Shown in pieces: positions 44,699-53,303 of a stretch of DNA of 64,000 nt (positions are counted from its first letter, which is position 1; each line of letters starts with the position of its first letter). Source of the DNA: Halostella litorea (lineage in GTDB: Archaea > Halobacteriota > Halobacteria > Halobacteriales > Natronoarchaeaceae); NCBI RefSeq assembly GCF_004785955.1, contig NZ_SJER01000001.1, positions 186,001-250,000 of the forward strand, written 5' to 3'. The notes under the pieces are model-generated. The model saw only the letters and a list, made by a program, of their open reading frames with translations. It was not told the DNA's origin and made no database searches. The translations under genes and the position numbers were made by a program.

Positions 44699-45055
44699 TC
44701 AGCTATCCCGTTCGAGCGCGTCGCGTCGCTGGTCGTACTCCTCGTCGGTGAGGTCGCCGCGGGCGTACGCGAGGCGCAGTTCCTCGACCGCCGGGTCGTC
44801 ACCGTCGGCCCCCGTCAGCGCGCGGTAGACGAGGTAGCCAGCGCCGACGAGCGCGCCCAGGAACAGCAACTGCATCAGGACGCCGAACAGCAGCATCCAG
44901 CCCGGGGCCGCGCCGCCCATTCCGGACCCCCAGCCACCCATCATCGGCCCCGCCCCCGTCCCCATCATCCCGCCCATGCCGGCAAGCGGGAGGACGAGGA
45001 GCGCCCCGACGACGATCAACCCGGCTGTGACGAGCGAGTTCGTGTTGGTTGTCAT
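44699..45055 (-). CDS. SHOCT-domain membrane protein
   Basis: 118 residues from ATG 45055 ([12 protein letters not shown]). Two TM helices ([16 protein letters not shown] and [21 protein letters not shown]) flank a Gly/Met-rich loop ([21 protein letters not shown]). The C-terminus is a typical SHOCT motif: [25 protein letters not shown] proteins are small, function unclear; the Met-rich loop could bind Cu(I) or Ag(I). Divergent from the CopB-like ATPase, which supports a copper link (inference). Confidence 0.85.
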   Translation of the reverse strand: MTTNTNSLVTAGLIVVGALLVLPLAGMGGMMGTGAGPMMGGWGSGMGGAAPGWMLLFGVLMQLLFLGALVGAGYLVYRALTGADGDDPAVEELRLAYARGDLTDEEYDQRRDALERDS

Positions 45056-45330
45056 GGTTCCTTCTGCCGTCACTGTGTACTACGGGACCGGGACTCAATG
45101 CAGTTGTTCTTTCGACACCGTCGGATTCGACCATCCGTTCCTTGGATGCGTGCGGTTCCGGTCGCGGCCACTTCGGTACGCAAACCAGGGCTCGTTTCGA
45201 CGGCCACTGCTGCCCGCTGTCCGTCACCGGCAGGTCCCACCCAGCGACGTGGACGAAACGCCACGATCGGCCCGATTTCACCCTGCGGTTCTCACGCGGT
45301 TTGAAGGGCGTTCGGGGTGAACGGGAGACG

Positions 45331-47574
45331 ATGCCCGGGGAGCGGGACGATTCCGCCGACCACGCCGAACGCGAGAACGCCGAGGGAGCCACCCCGCGGG
45401 AGCAAGCGCTCCTCGAAGACGAGGCCGAGGGAGCGGCCGCCGACCACGAACGCCACGCGGGCCACGAGTCCCGCGGTGGCGGCCACGGCGGCGGAACGCA
45501 CGGCGACGACCACGACGACGGGATGCACGCCGGCCACGAGGCGATGTTCCGCCGGCGCTTCGCCGTTTCGACGCTGCTATCGATCCCCGTTTTGCTCTAC
45601 AGCGAGGCCCTGCAGGCGTGGCTTGGCTTTTCCGTCCCGGGGTTCCCGGGGAGCGAGTGGATCAACCCGGTCTTCGCCGTCGTCGTCTTCGCGTACGGCG
45701 GGGTGCCGTTCCTGCGGATGGCGGGCCCCGAACTGCGGGACCGCTCGCCCGGGATGATGACGCTCATCTCGATGGCCATCACGGTCGCGTTCGTCTACAG
45801 CCTGGCGAGCGTCGTCCGCCCGACGCAGTCAGCGTTCTTCTGGGAGCTCGTGACGCTCATCGACGTCATGCTGCTCGGACACTGGACCGAGATGCGCTCC
45901 GTGCGACGCGCGTCCAGCGCGCTCGACGAATTGGCGAAGCTCATGCCCGACACGGCCGAGCGCGTCACGGAGGTCGGTGACACGGAGCGGGTCCCCGTCA
46001 GCGACCTCGCGGCGGGTGACCTTGTGCTCGTGCGGCCGGGTGCGAGCGTCCCCGCCGACGGCGTCGTCGAGGAGGGCGACTCGGATGTCAACGAGTCGAT
46101 GATCACCGGCGAGTCGGCCCCTGTCTCGAAGGAGCCGGGCGACGAGGTGATAGGCGGGACAGTCAACGGCGACGGCAGCCTCCGGGTCCGGGTCGACGCG
46201 ACTGGCGAGGAGACGACGCTCGCGGGGATCATGCGCCTCGTCGAGCAGGCCCGCGAGAGCAAGTCCCGGACGCAGGTGCTCGCCGACCGGGCCGCGGGCT
46301 GGCTGTTCTACGCCGCCGTCGGGTCCGCGGCGGTGACGGCGGTCGCCTGGACCGTCGCCACCTCGTTCGACGCGGCCGTCGTCGAGCGCGTCGTCACGGT
46401 GCTCGTCATCGCCTGCCCGCACGCCCTCGGACTCGCCGTCCCGCTCGTCGTCGCGATCAACACGTCGCTCGCGGCGCGCAACGGAATGCTCGTCCGGGAC
46501 CGCATCGCGATGGAACGGGCGCGCGACCTCGATACCATCGTCTTCGACAAAACCGGGACGCTCACCGAGGGCGAACACGGTCTCGTGGGGATGGAGACCG
46601 TCGACGGCGTCGATGCGGACGACGCGCTCGCTCTCGCCGCGGCGGTCGAGGGCGACTCCGAGCACATGATCGCCCGCGCGCTCCGGGAGGCCGCCGCGGA
46701 CCGCGGACTAGCCCCGCCCGACGCAGACGGTTTCGAGGCGATCAAGGGTCGCGGCGTCCGGGCGACCGTCGACGGCGACGACGTGTACGTCGGCGGGCCG
46801 AACCTGCTCGCCAGCCTCGACAGCGACGTCCCGACTCCGCTCCGGTCCTTCGCCGACGACGCCGGCGAGAACGGGCAGACGGTCGTGTATCTGGTCCGCG
46901 AGGGCTCCGGAGCGAGCGGCGACGCTGCAAGCCGGGTCAGCGACCCGATCGCCGCCTTCGCGATGGCCGACGTGATCCGCGAGGAGAGCTACCGGGTCGT
47001 CGAGGCCCTCCAGGACCTCGGCATCGAGGTGGCGATGCTGACCGGCGACTCGCGGGACGTGGCCACCGCCGTCGCAGAGGAACTGGGCATCGACACGGTG
47101 TTCGCCGAGGTGCTGCCCGAGGACAAAGACGAGAAGATCCGGGAGCTCCAGACCCAAGGCAAACTCGTCGCGATGGTCGGCGACGGCGTGAACGACGCGC
47201 CCGCGCTGACCCGCGCCGACGTGGGGGTCGCCATCGGCAGCGGGACGGACGTGGCCGTCCAGTCGGCGGACGTGGTCCTCGTCCAGAACAACCCGCTCGA
47301 CGTCGTCCGCCTCGTCACGCTGAGCAAGGCGAGCTACCGGAAGATGCAGGAGAACATCGTCTGGGCGGCCGGGTACAACGTGTTCGCCATCCCGCTGGCG
47401 GCGGGCGTCCTGGCCCCGGTCGGCGTCCTCCTCTCGCCGGCGGTCGGCGCGCTCCTGATGTCGCTGTCGACGGTGATCGTCGCGATCAACGCGCAGCTTC
47501 TCCGGCGTGTCGACCTTAGCGTGCCTGACCTCCCGGGCGTGACCGCTCCACGCGAGCCACAGGCCGCCGACTGA
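45331..47574 (+). CDS. copB: copper-translocating P1B-type ATPase (CopB-like)
   Basis: 747 residues from ATG 45331 ([13 protein letters not shown]); the frame is open upstream. The His-rich N-terminus ([20 protein letters not shown], then [12 protein letters not shown]) replaces the CxxC metal-binding domains. Eight TM helices; transmembrane metal motif Cys362-Pro-His364 ([14 protein letters not shown]), phosphorylation site D406KTGTLT, TGES and [13 protein letters not shown] plus a His-rich tail marks the CopB subgroup (Cu(I)/Cu(II) or Ag(I) export) rather than CopA. Divergent from the SHOCT gene; the rhodanese-MBL gene follows 69 bases later. Confidence 0.93.
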   Translation: MPGERDDSADHAERENAEGATPREQALLEDEAEGAAADHERHAGHESRGGGHGGGTHGDDHDDGMHAGHEAMFRRRFAVSTLLSIPVLLYSEALQAWLGFSVPGFPGSEWINPVFAVVVFAYGGVPFLRMAGPELRDRSPGMMTLISMAITVAFVYSLASVVRPTQSAFFWELVTLIDVMLLGHWTEMRSVRRASSALDELAKLMPDTAERVTEVGDTERVPVSDLAAGDLVLVRPGASVPADGVVEEGDSDVNESMITGESAPVSKEPGDEVIGGTVNGDGSLRVRVDATGEETTLAGIMRLVEQARESKSRTQVLADRAAGWLFYAAVGSAAVTAVAWTVATSFDAAVVERVVTVLVIACPHALGLAVPLVVAINTSLAARNGMLVRDRIAMERARDLDTIVFDKTGTLTEGEHGLVGMETVDGVDADDALALAAAVEGDSEHMIARALREAAADRGLAPPDADGFEAIKGRGVRATVDGDDVYVGGPNLLASLDSDVPTPLRSFADDAGENGQTVVYLVREGSGASGDAASRVSDPIAAFAMADVIREESYRVVEALQDLGIEVAMLTGDSRDVATAVAEELGIDTVFAEVLPEDKDEKIRELQTQGKLVAMVGDGVNDAPALTRADVGVAIGSGTDVAVQSADVVLVQNNPLDVVRLVTLSKASYRKMQENIVWAAGYNVFAIPLAAGVLAPVGVLLSPAVGALLMSLSTVIVAINAQLLRRVDLSVPDLPGVTAPREPQAAD

Positions 47575-47643
47575 GGGATCCTTTCACCGTTTCCCGAAAA
47601 ACGCCTTTGCGCCCCTGCGTCGTATTCCGGTGTTAGTAGACCA

Positions 47644-48792
47644 ATGGTCGACCAGATGACTGCCTCGGAGCTGGCCGAGCGGCTCGACGCCGGGGAACCG
47701 CTTACGCTCGTGGACACGCGGCCGTCGGACAGCTTCGACGGGTGGCACATCGCCGGTGCCGAAAACGTCCCCTACGACCCGCGGGAGGGAATCGACGACG
47801 AGGCGTTCGACCGAATACGAGATGTCGCCGGCGACGGCCCCGTCACGACCATCTGCGGCAAGGGACTCACGTCGACATCGTTTGCGTTCGAACTCGAAGA
47901 GCGCGGTATCGACGACGTGACGGTCGTCAAGGGCGGCATGGAGGAGTGGAGCAGGGTGTACGACGCGGTGCCGATCGAGACGTCGACCGACGACCTCGTC
48001 GTCCGCCAGATACAGCGCCGCGGAAAGGGCTGTCTGGGGTACGTCGTCGGGTCGAAGGGGACGGGCGAGGCTGCCGTGTTCGACGCGACCAGACAGACCG
48101 ACACCTTCGCCGTCGCCGCCGAATCGGCCGGCCTGACGATCGACGCCGTCTTCGATACGCACGTCCACGCCGACCACATCTCCGGCGGCCCGTCGCTGGC
48201 GGCCACCGTGGATGCCCCGTACTACCTCGGGGACGCAGCCACCGACCGCGACGTCGAGTACGACTACGAACCGGTCGCCGACGGGGACGTCCTCACGGTC
48301 GGCGACGTGGAGATCCGGGCGATCCACGCGCCGGGCCACACCGGGGAGATGATGAACTACCGGGTGGCCGACGAGCTCCTGCTGACGGGGGACACGCTGT
48401 TCGTCGAGTCGGTCGGTCGGACGGAATTGCAGTTTGGCGAGGCGGATGCGGCCCGCGGTGCGGAGTTGCTCTATGGGACGCTACACGAGAGACTGCTTGA
48501 GTCGTCGGACGACACCACGGTCCTCCCCGGCCACGTCTCGGTGTCGGCGGGCGGCCAGTTCAAGCACGGTACTCCGGGCGAGCCTATTGCGGCCTCGTTG
48601 GGAAATCTTCGAGAGTCACTCGACTTGCTGGGTCTGGAGAAGAAGGCGTTCGTCGACAGGCTTACCGACGACGTGCCCGAGAAACCGCCGAACTACGAGC
48701 AGATCATCGCGATAAATACTGGTCGGGCATCGCCCGATAGCGAAGGGGAGGCGACCGAACTCGAACTCGGACCGAACAACTGCGCCGCTTGA
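47644..48792 (+). CDS. rhodanese - metallo-beta-lactamase fusion (persulfide dioxygenase-like)
   Basis: 382 residues. Residues ~1-115: rhodanese domain with catalytic Cys71 (TTICGKGLTS). Residues ~120-370: MBL fold with His173-x-His175-x-Asp177-His178 (THVHADHISGG), HAPGHTGEMM, LTGDTLF and LPGHVS, the iron/zinc site of the ETHE1/persulfide-dioxygenase type. Order rhodanese-MBL is reverse to bacterial CstB-type. Likely handles glutathione- or bacillithiol-like persulfides or thiosulfate; haloarchaeal thiol is gamma-glutamylcysteine, so the substrate would be its persulfide (inference). A hairpin terminator follows. Confidence 0.9.
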   Translation: MVDQMTASELAERLDAGEPLTLVDTRPSDSFDGWHIAGAENVPYDPREGIDDEAFDRIRDVAGDGPVTTICGKGLTSTSFAFELEERGIDDVTVVKGGMEEWSRVYDAVPIETSTDDLVVRQIQRRGKGCLGYVVGSKGTGEAAVFDATRQTDTFAVAAESAGLTIDAVFDTHVHADHISGGPSLAATVDAPYYLGDAATDRDVEYDYEPVADGDVLTVGDVEIRAIHAPGHTGEMMNYRVADELLLTGDTLFVESVGRTELQFGEADAARGAELLYGTLHERLLESSDDTTVLPGHVSVSAGGQFKHGTPGEPIAASLGNLRESLDLLGLEKKAFVDRLTDDVPEKPPNYEQIIAINTGRASPDSEGEATELELGPNNCAA

Positions 48793-48803
48793 TCGTCTCG
48801 TGG

Positions 48804-48828
48804 TCGACCGTGCTTTGTGAACGGTCGA
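48804..48828 (+). terminator. 8-bp stem-loop after the rhodanese-MBL gene
   Basis: TCGACCGT (48804-48811) and ACGGTCGA (48821-48828) form a perfect 8-bp stem around a nine-base loop, 12 bases after the stop codon. Followed by TTCTTTGTTC. Fits a terminator; also marks the end of the high-GC block before the polysaccharide locus. Confidence 0.5.
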
Positions 48829-49013
48829 TCGGAGTTCTTTGTTCTCGCTATAGCCTGATTCGGGTCCGGCGCTAGAACTAGTGGGTGGGGGAACAATAGT
48901 TCGTGACGTTCCTATCGTTACTCATTCATTTCCTCCTGTGTATCGTTCGGCCACAAGGTACATATCGGGGGGAGACGGCGTGTCGTTCGACTCGCAGCGC
49001 GAGTAACGAAGTG

Positions 49014-49023
49014 CTTATATTTC
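49014..49023 (+). promoter_or_regulatory. TATA box of the initiating sugar transferase
   Basis: CTTATATTTC centred ~28 bases before ATG 49046. A transcript starting at the usual distance would begin at or just upstream of the mini-ORF ATG at 49038. Confidence 0.6.
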
Positions 49024-49037
49024 TAAAACAACGTGTC

Positions 49038-49049
49038 ATGGGTAGATGA
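49038..49049 (+). promoter_or_regulatory. three-codon mini-ORF overlapping the sugar transferase start
   Basis: ATG-GGT-AGA-TGA; the TGA (47-49) overlaps ATG 49046 as ATGA. Same geometry as the mini-ORF before pccB. May allow reinitiation or be coincidental. Confidence 0.25.
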
Positions 49050-50452
49050 CCACGGGCTGGCGCTACCGCGTACTCTCGGTGGGCGGGGTCGCCGTGTTGA
49101 CCGCGGTAGCCGTGCTCGTGGCGAACCACGCAGTCCCGCAGTACCTGTTTACGACGTACGTCCCGCAGTTCAACAATCTGGAGCCGAACGTGATGGAGGG
49201 CCAGTACTTCTGGCGGGTGCTTCTGCTGAGCGTGGTGTTCACCGTCGGATCGCTCGTTCCGATGTACAAGCCCCGCCCGCGGCGGATCCTCGACGTGGTG
49301 TTTCTCACCCAGAAGCGGGTGCTCGTGAGCGGGCTGGCGCTTGCGACCGTCGGATTCTTCGAGTGGTCCCACCGCTTGCCTCGGGCGACGCTGGTGATGT
49401 TTACTGGGATCTCGATCGTCGTGTTGCCCGCCTGGTTCGTGGTAATTCGCCGTCCAGTCGCGGGGGAACTCGACCGGACGATACTGGTCGGCGACGACGT
49501 CGAACAGATGCGAAGCGTCCGGGAGGCCATTGACGGGGACCTGCTCGGGTATCTCTGTCCAACCGCCGCGTTGCCTGTGGAGAACCCGCGGCAGATTATT
49601 GCAGATGGCGGGGCGATCGAAGGGCTAGAGGATCTGGATCATCTGGGCGGCCTGTCCCGTGTCGAGGACGTACTCGACGACCACGACGTTGATACCGTCG
49701 TGTTGGCGTTCGAGCAGGCTGATAGAGGGGAGTTCTTCGGTGCGTTAGACGCCTGTTACGAGCGAGGTGTCTCGGCGAAAGTTCATCGGGACTACGCGGA
49801 TTCTGTGTTGACCCCTGAAGGTGCGGCTGGACCGCTAGTGGACGTACAGGTGGAGCCGTGGGACTGGCAGGATTACATACTGAAGCGCATATTTGACGTT
49901 TGTTTTGCCGGGTTTGGGTTGCTCTTGTGGGCACCGGTGATGGCCGTGGTCGCTGTGGCGATTAAGCTGGACAGTCCTGGGCCTGTTTTGTACGAGCAGG
50001 AACGGACTGCAGTGTTAGGAGAGACATTTTCGGTGTACAAGTTTCGGACGATGATTCCGGAGGGGGAATCAGTAGAGCCCATTGATGATGATGAGAATGA
50101 CCGAATTACTGATTTCGGTCGGATATTGCGTTGGACCCATCTCGACGAGGTCCCACAGTTGTGGTCAATTCTCATCGGAGACATGAGTGTTGTCGGACCA
50201 CGAGCAGTGTGGACCGAAGAGGAATCACTGCTTGAGTCACAGGCACAGTCGTGGCGGCAACGCTGGTTTGTGAAGCCCGGATTGACTGGATTAGCACAAG
50301 TAAACGATGCGAAAAGCACGGACCCACAAGAGAAGCTTCGTTTGGATCTACAGTACGTGAAACAACAGTCATTCTGGTTCGATATGAAATTAGTCATTCG
50401 ACAGATATGGAAGGTGTTTCTTGATGTCTCTGGGCTAGTTAAAAACGACTAA
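49046..50452 (+). CDS. polyprenyl-phosphate sugar-1-phosphotransferase (initiating transferase of the polysaccharide locus)
   Basis: 468 residues. N-terminal region with four to five TM helices (RVLSVGGVAVLTAVAVLVAN, FWRVLLLSVVFTVGSLV, and others) and a nucleotide-fold region to ~residue 270, then a C-terminal bacterial sugar-transferase domain: KRIFDVCFAGFGLLLWAPVM (re-entrant helix), GPVLYEQERTAVLGETFSVYKFRTM, FGRILRWTHLDEVPQLWSIL, MSVVGPRAVW, and WRQRWFVKPGLTGLAQVN. Transfers a sugar phosphate to a lipid carrier. GC falls strongly along the gene: one counted 60-base window (49081-49140) is 73% GC, another (50341-50400) is 37%. Confidence 0.9.
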   Translation: MTTGWRYRVLSVGGVAVLTAVAVLVANHAVPQYLFTTYVPQFNNLEPNVMEGQYFWRVLLLSVVFTVGSLVPMYKPRPRRILDVVFLTQKRVLVSGLALATVGFFEWSHRLPRATLVMFTGISIVVLPAWFVVIRRPVAGELDRTILVGDDVEQMRSVREAIDGDLLGYLCPTAALPVENPRQIIADGGAIEGLEDLDHLGGLSRVEDVLDDHDVDTVVLAFEQADRGEFFGALDACYERGVSAKVHRDYADSVLTPEGAAGPLVDVQVEPWDWQDYILKRIFDVCFAGFGLLLWAPVMAVVAVAIKLDSPGPVLYEQERTAVLGETFSVYKFRTMIPEGESVEPIDDDENDRITDFGRILRWTHLDEVPQLWSILIGDMSVVGPRAVWTEEESLLESQAQSWRQRWFVKPGLTGLAQVNDAKSTDPQEKLRLDLQYVKQQSFWFDMKLVIRQIWKVFLDVSGLVKND

Positions 50453-50709
50453 CTGGGTCGAAGATGGCTGTCATAGATCACGACTCCTGCCGGCGAGTCA
50501 TTCTGTGATTCGGTAAGTGACTTTTCTGGTTCCATACCCCTGATGGAAGTGAATCACATCGAACAATATAAAAGGGCCGCGAATACATGGAGTGAGAGAC
50601 CTAGCGTTGGAGTTGAGCCGCAAAACAATGGATACGTGAGGGCACACTCATTCTTTCCAAGCGTTTTGATTCTGTATATCTAACTGGGCGTGTAGAGAGT
50701 TTGCGATCG

Positions 50710-51546
50710 TCATGGTCTCTCTTCGCTAAACGGTTGACGGAAAAGCGTTGTGTAGATCCCCTCTCGCAGCTTGTTTGGTAGTAACTTCGGTATAGATCGT
50801 ATGATGAAGTTCATGCCTGCTCGTGGTGATGATACAAATCCGATTGTGGCGAAATGGCGTTGAAGACGCCACTCTTCGTGAACATGGTCTAAACCACCAC
50901 GGCGATGATACAAATCGTCACCAGCTCGAACCTTCGCCAATATGCGCGGGATATTCACGAATTTGCAATCATTAACTAACATTCGAGCCCATAGTTCGTA
51001 ATCTTCCATCTGGCCAACTGGACGGTAGTTCCCCGCCTCAAGAATCGCCTCTCGATTCGCTAAGACGGTTGTCTGGTTAACCGGACTGCGAAGTTTTGCC
51101 ATCTTGTGGATTTCCTCTGGCTCACATGGCACCTCACGAACAGCATAAGGTTCGTCAGGATCAGTATCAAATTCTTCGATATAGCCGCCCACGAGGTCAG
51201 CGTCCGTCGCCTTCAGTTTGTCTAGCGACCATTCCAGTCGCTTAGGAACGGCTATATCATCGGCGTCATGAATTGCGACAAGTTCATGGCTCGCATTATC
51301 AATGCCAGTCCGCCGCGCCGCGCCATGTCCACGATTCTCAGCGTGTCTTACCCGACAGACTGGTACCTCGACTGTCGATTGGATGCGCTCCAATGTCTCG
51401 TTGAGGGCGGACGTGAGTGGACCATCTTCAACAATTAAGAGTTCATCCGGAGGACGCGTTTGGGAGACTATGCTGTTGAGCGATGTCTCGAATTCATCTG
51501 CATCATCCCCACTATAGACGCAGACCACAACAGAGATATTTTCCAT
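50710..51546 (-). CDS. glycosyltransferase family 2
   Basis: 278 residues. GT-A/GT2 motifs: ISVVVCVYSGDDADEFETSL, SQTRPPDELLIVEDGP, ENRGHGAARRTGI, the DxD-type AIHDADDIAVPKR, and QMEDYELWARML. No TM segment; likely cytosolic or membrane-associated by an amphipathic C-terminus (KLLPNKLREGIYTTLFR). Builds the surface glycan; donor and acceptor unknown. Separated by 257 bases from the sugar transferase with no gene between them. Confidence 0.9.
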   Translation of the reverse strand: MENISVVVCVYSGDDADEFETSLNSIVSQTRPPDELLIVEDGPLTSALNETLERIQSTVEVPVCRVRHAENRGHGAARRTGIDNASHELVAIHDADDIAVPKRLEWSLDKLKATDADLVGGYIEEFDTDPDEPYAVREVPCEPEEIHKMAKLRSPVNQTTVLANREAILEAGNYRPVGQMEDYELWARMLVNDCKFVNIPRILAKVRAGDDLYHRRGGLDHVHEEWRLQRHFATIGFVSSPRAGMNFIIRSIPKLLPNKLREGIYTTLFRQPFSEERP

Positions 51547-51884
51547 ATCAAAAAGTCGTTATCTGTCCTCTCTGGTAAAGATTTTCTTGCCGAATTCAGC
51601 GGCTTCACCTCGCTCTTGAACTGAAAATGAGGGCTCAAGGTCCCGCGAACCTTGAATCCTATAGATCGGGTGATAAGTGTAGGCAGCAACCGGTATGAGA
51701 ATCAGTAGATGAGGTAGACGAGGTGAGGTTAGAGACACCATTCCCTCTTCGGTTGGTGAAGTACGCAGATCCGGTCCACTACTGATCATTCTTCGACGGA
51801 CTATTCAAGCAATCCATAAAACAACAATGGTGTATGTGATCTTACCAAATGTTAATCACTTAGATCATATCAGTTGATGGAACG
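51547..51884 (-). other. gap with a weak 76-codon frame (51559-51789)
   Basis: 338 bases between GT2 and the epimerase gene, without a recognised gene. A minus-strand ATG frame at 51559-51789 (76 codons) has one hydrophobic stretch (PHLLILIPVAAYTYHP) and ends in FGKKIFTRED; no similarity recognised. It might be a gene remnant or a small protein of the locus, or chance. Confidence 0.2.
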
Positions 51885-52982
51885 TTACTGACAAGGGAGT
51901 GTTCCACAGACGATGTCCAAGATCTGTTCGGCAGCGGTCCCGTCTCCGAACGGATTTTTCCAGTCTCCGTCGGTTTCGACCGCAGCATTGACTGCGGCGA
52001 CAATTTCTGTCGGATCCACTCCGACGAGTTCGTTGGCCCCTACCGTGACAGTCTCCGGACGTTCCGTGCTGGTTCTGACAGTGACACATGGTGTTTCAAG
52101 GATACAACTTTCTTCCTGTACGCCACCGGAGTCAGTCACCATCGTGGCCGCATGTTGTTGAAGGTGGAGAAAATCGAGATAATCGAGCGGTTCCGCAAGC
52201 CGAATGTTCTCCGGAATCGAGAGGTCGAATTCAGATAAGCGCTCCTCGGCACGCGGGTGGATGGGATAAATTACTGGGAATCCTATATTGTCAGCTGCTC
52301 TTGAGACTCCCTTGACAATAGATTGGAACCGTTCTTTTTCGTCGACGTTCTCGGATCGATGGGCAGTCAGGACGAGATATTCCCCCGGAGAAAGGTCGAA
52401 TCTGTCGAGAACGGAACTCTGGGACGCTGCGAGGTTACTGTGTTGATCCACCGCATCAACTACGGTGTTGCCAGTAACGGTTACGCGGTCAGTTATTCCC
52501 TCAGTAGCGAGGTTTGCTTCCGCTGATTCCGTCGGAGCGAAGAGGTGGTCACTCGCGTGGTCTGTCAAAATCCTGTTTATTTCTTCCGGCATTGTCCTAT
52601 CGTAGCTCCGGAGACCAGCTTCAATATGACCAAGTTTCGCGTCCATCTTGCTTGTCACGATGGCACCGGCGAGAACGGAGTTCGTGTCACCCTGCACCAG
52701 CACCCAAGCTGGGTCAATCTCATGGAGGGCCGCCTCCACTTCCCGGATCATTGCACCAGTCTGTTCGCCGTGGCTGCCAGAGCCAACCCCAAGGTTGTAG
52801 TCTGGAGGGTTGAGATTTAACTGGTCAAAGAACACCGAGCTCAGATTACCCGAGTAGTGTTGGCCGGTGTGTATCAGGGTATATGGGTGGTCCCGGGACT
52901 CTAATTCGCGGAGGACCGGAGCGATCTTAATTATTTCGGGTCGGGTACCGAGGACCAGCGCAATTGTCTGTCGATCAGTCAT
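51885..52982 (-). CDS. wecB: UDP-N-acetylglucosamine 2-epimerase (non-hydrolysing)
   Basis: 365 residues. Non-hydrolysing WecB motifs: LVLGTRPEIIKIAPV, HTGQHYSGNLSS, VQGDTNSVLAG, GHIEAGLRSYDR, MPEEINRILTDH, TAHRSENVD, and MVTDSGGVQEES, all of which contact UDP or the sugar. Interconverts UDP-GlcNAc and UDP-ManNAc. The UDP-ManNAc dehydrogenase usually found next to it is not in the window. Minus-strand AGTTTAACT (53001-53009) lies ~23 bases before ATG 52982, a likely promoter. Confidence 0.95.
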   Translation of the reverse strand: MTDRQTIALVLGTRPEIIKIAPVLRELESRDHPYTLIHTGQHYSGNLSSVFFDQLNLNPPDYNLGVGSGSHGEQTGAMIREVEAALHEIDPAWVLVQGDTNSVLAGAIVTSKMDAKLGHIEAGLRSYDRTMPEEINRILTDHASDHLFAPTESAEANLATEGITDRVTVTGNTVVDAVDQHSNLAASQSSVLDRFDLSPGEYLVLTAHRSENVDEKERFQSIVKGVSRAADNIGFPVIYPIHPRAEERLSEFDLSIPENIRLAEPLDYLDFLHLQQHAATMVTDSGGVQEESCILETPCVTVRTSTERPETVTVGANELVGVDPTEIVAAVNAAVETDGDWKNPFGDGTAAEQILDIVCGTLPCQ

Positions 52983-53303
52983 ACTCAGTTATTAATTGGT
53001 AGTTAAACTACGTTGATAAATCTCTCGTTCTTACCGGAGCTTGACGTCACCCCTGTGGTTGTTCACGCGGACTGGTGGGCCCGTTTCGGTGAGACATCGG
53101 CTCGATAAACACTGAATAGACGGGTTAATTCGGACACAGCCAGTAGTCAAAGAAGTGCTAGCACTTTTTAGGTAAGTCTCTGTCGAAAGTCGCCTGTTTT
53201 TTCATATGGCAGCCATTCCATCAAGACAGAAGCCGCCCGGGCTACGAAGTCATTACCGAGCCGGTATAGGTTCGGACTACAGTGGCCGGGATGAGAGAAC
53301 ACG
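52983..53303. promoter_or_regulatory. intergenic control region with a perfect 14-base palindrome
   Basis: 321 bases between two divergent genes (epimerase, flippase), no gene. AAGTGCTAGCACTT at 53153-53166 is a perfect 14-base palindrome followed by TTTTA; it might be an operator or a terminator. TATA-like AGTTAAACT at 53001-53009 for the epimerase. On the plus side GTTTTTTCAT (53190-53200) is AT-rich but ~100 bases from ATG 53304. Confidence 0.4.
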
